NCBI GenBank assembly: GCA_902797895.1
Contig: CADBUS010000195.1
Span: 1-13,319, forward strand
Direction: 5' to 3'
Source of the DNA: an uncultured Bacteroidia bacterium
GTDB taxonomy: Bacteria; Bacteroidota; Bacteroidia; Bacteroidales; UBA932
DNA: 13,319 nucleotides
Shown here piece by piece: positions 12,107-13,319 of the stretch. The position numbers and the translations under genes are program-made. The first letter of the stretch is position 1. The number at the start of each line of letters is the position of its first letter. Under the pieces are notes generated by a model. It ran no database searches. It was not told where the DNA came from and saw nothing but the letters and a program-made list of their open reading frames with translations.

Positions 12107-13319
12107 ATGGAAAATTTTATTGTATCGGCAAGAAAGTACCGCCCATCCACATTTGGAACACTTATAGGGCAGGACAGTATAGCAACCACACTCAAAAATT
12201 CCATCAAAAGGGGGCAGCTTGCGCACGCCTATCTCTTTTGCGGGCCGCGCGGAGTGGGTAAGACCACCACAGCCAGAATTTTTGCAAAGATTATAAACTG
12301 TATGAATCCCGGGGAGGATATGGAGCCCTGCGGAGAGTGCGAGAGCTGCAAATCTTTTGAGCAGGGGCGCTCCTACTGCATACACGAGCTTGATGCTGCC
12401 TCTAATAACTCGGTAGATGATATACGCTCCCTTACAGAGAAGGTTATGATACCTCCGCAGATAGGGCGCTATGGAGTTTACATAATAGATGAGGTGCATA
12501 TGCTCTCAACGGCAGCTTTCAACGCCTTTCTAAAGACTTTGGAGGAGCCGCCGGCACACGCTATATTCATACTTGCCACCACAGAAAAGCATAAAATAAT
12601 CCCAACCATATTGAGCCGTTGCCAGGTATTTGATTTCAACAGAATTTCTATACCGGACATAGTGCTCAATCTTAGAACTATAGCACAGAAAGAGAGTGTG
12701 CAGATAGATGATGAATCTATGCACGTTATAGCCCAGAAAGCAGATGGAGCTATGCGAGATGCTTTAACACTCTTTGATCAGGTGGTTGCATTCTGCGGCA
12801 ATACTGTAGATTACGCCTCCGTAATCAAAAATCTGAATGTGCTTGATTACGATTACTATTTCCGCCTTGTGGATTTTGCTTTAAGCGGAGATTTTGCGCA
12901 GGAACTTGTACTGTTTGACCAGGTGCTTAACAAAGGATTCAATGCCCTCTATTTTGTGGGGGGATTTGGGAACCACCTGCGTAATCTGTTGGTTTGCAAG
13001 CAGACCGTATCCGGCAAACTGTTGGAGGCAGCACCTGCCGTACAGGAGAAATATATTGAGCAGTCAAAAAAGTGTCCGCTTAAGTTTTTATTTAAGGCGC
13101 TGGCTACGGTTGAAAAGTGCGAGAGCGACTATCTAAGGAGTAATAACCAGAGATTGCTTGTGGAGTTTATGCTTGTGAGAATAAGTCAGTTGCAAGAGCA
13201 GCCACTACAACAGGCCGCACAGATGCAACAGAGTACGCAGGTACAGCAGTCTGCTCCGCAAGTGCAACAGCAGCCTGTTCAACCGCAACAAGCTACACCG
13301 CAACAAGCTACACCGCAAC
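12107..13319 (+). CDS. dnaX: DNA polymerase III subunit gamma/tau (partial, runs off the right edge)
   Basis: The clamp-loader ATPase subunit of the replicase. The start ATG GAA AAT TTT gives MENFIVSARKYRPSTFGTLIGQ, the standard DnaX opening, and 404 codons are visible. Motifs: Walker A GPRGVGKT (46-53), zinc cysteines Cys65, Cys75, Cys78, Cys81, Walker B IIDEVH (126-131), sensor-1 ATTE (157-160) and the SRC arginine finger (170-172). Residues up to about 360 cover AAA+ domains I-III; after that comes a Gln/Pro-rich linker (363-404) built of short repeats, as expected at the start of a tau-specific region. The tau C-terminus lies beyond the edge. An in-phase A AAA AAG heptamer occurs at 13066. 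Divergent from the M16 gene. Confidence 0.97.
   Translation, partial: MENFIVSARKYRPSTFGTLIGQDSIATTLKNSIKRGQLAHAYLFCGPRGVGKTTTARIFAKIINCMNPGEDMEPCGECESCKSFEQGRSYCIHELDAASNNSVDDIRSLTEKVMIPPQIGRYGVYIIDEVHMLSTAAFNAFLKTLEEPPAHAIFILATTEKHKIIPTILSRCQVFDFNRISIPDIVLNLRTIAQKESVQIDDESMHVIAQKADGAMRDALTLFDQVVAFCGNTVDYASVIKNLNVLDYDYYFRLVDFALSGDFAQELVLFDQVLNKGFNALYFVGGFGNHLRNLLVCKQTVSGKLLEAAPAVQEKYIEQSKKCPLKFLFKALATVEKCESDYLRSNNQRLLVEFMLVRISQLQEQPLQQAAQMQQSTQVQQSAPQVQQQPVQPQQATPQQATPQ
13066..13083 (+). other. Possible -1 ribosomal slip site in dnaX
   Basis: The heptamer A AAA AAG (13066-13072) sits in the zero frame as TCA AAA AAG, the same phasing as the slip site of E. coli dnaX. After a -1 shift the frame reads GTG TCC GCT TAA, stopping at 13083 and giving a 325-residue product. 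That product would lose roughly the last 40 residues of domain III, unlike E. coli gamma, and I see no strong stimulating hairpin, so this may be chance. Confidence 0.25.
13286..13319 (+). repeat. 15-bp in-frame tandem repeat in the dnaX linker
   Basis: The unit CAACAAGCTACACCG (Gln-Gln-Ala-Thr-Pro) occurs twice in full at 13286-13300 and 13301-13315, and a third copy begins at 13316 before the window ends. The preceding 60 bp are also Gln-rich. The array lengthens a flexible linker without changing frame. Confidence 0.85.

Noticed and set aside
12058..12207. 50-residue N-terminal extension of the M16 peptidase
   Set aside because: Would overlap the dnaX start and both promoter boxes and does not look like the family N-terminus; ATG 12057 is preferred.

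Overview
The window comes from a Bacteroidota chromosome, most likely order Bacteroidales. Three lines of evidence agree. Most upstream regions carry a close match to the Bacteroidota sigma-ABfr -7 box (TAnnTTTG); two have an exact -33 TTTG 19 nt upstream and one a TTTG 21 nt upstream. Shine-Dalgarno sequences are not apparent. The protein set includes a DUF4783 secreted protein, a Cmk with the variant P-loop GYSSTGKS, and an NtrY-like kinase with a regulator that lacks a DNA-binding domain. Codon use looks uniform and most genes are conserved housekeeping genes, so this is core genome with one repeat-rich intergenic patch at the left end.

Left end (1-485): no protein gene is supported. There is an outward promoter, two copies of a 27-bp direct repeat, small palindromes, a 23-bp-arm inverted repeat running into the 3' end of a minus-strand tRNA-Pro(CGG), and a 23-bp tandem repeat.

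Minus-strand block (486-8326), in transcription order: cmk (cytidylate kinase), then a short NtrC/NtrX-type response regulator; after a convergent plus-strand DUF4783 gene come rlmH (23S rRNA pseudouridine methyltransferase), a 1191-residue ten-helix NtrY-like sensor kinase, and a PatB/MalY-type PLP enzyme. Kinase and regulator are probably partners although rlmH and the DUF4783 gene lie between them. The regulator lacks the Fis-type helix-turn-helix and has GSFTSA where sigma-54 activators have GAFTGA, so classical promoter activation is doubtful.

Plus-strand pair (8471-9984): ispH (isoprenoid precursor synthesis) and efp (elongation factor P), each with its own promoter signal. The efp terminator hairpin lies inside the last codons of the converging methyltransferase gene.

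Right end (9994-13319): a minus-strand M16 zinc peptidase followed by a class I O-methyltransferase, and a divergent dnaX (DNA polymerase III gamma/tau) that runs off the right edge. The 49-bp gap between the M16 gene and dnaX holds two opposing -7 boxes with almost no 5' leader on either side.

I found no clearly new multi-gene system. The points most worth following are the HTH-less regulator with its altered sigma-54 loop and its kinase, the inverted duplication of the tRNA-Pro 3' end, the overlapping divergent promoters upstream of dnaX, and an in-phase A AAA AAG heptamer in dnaX.
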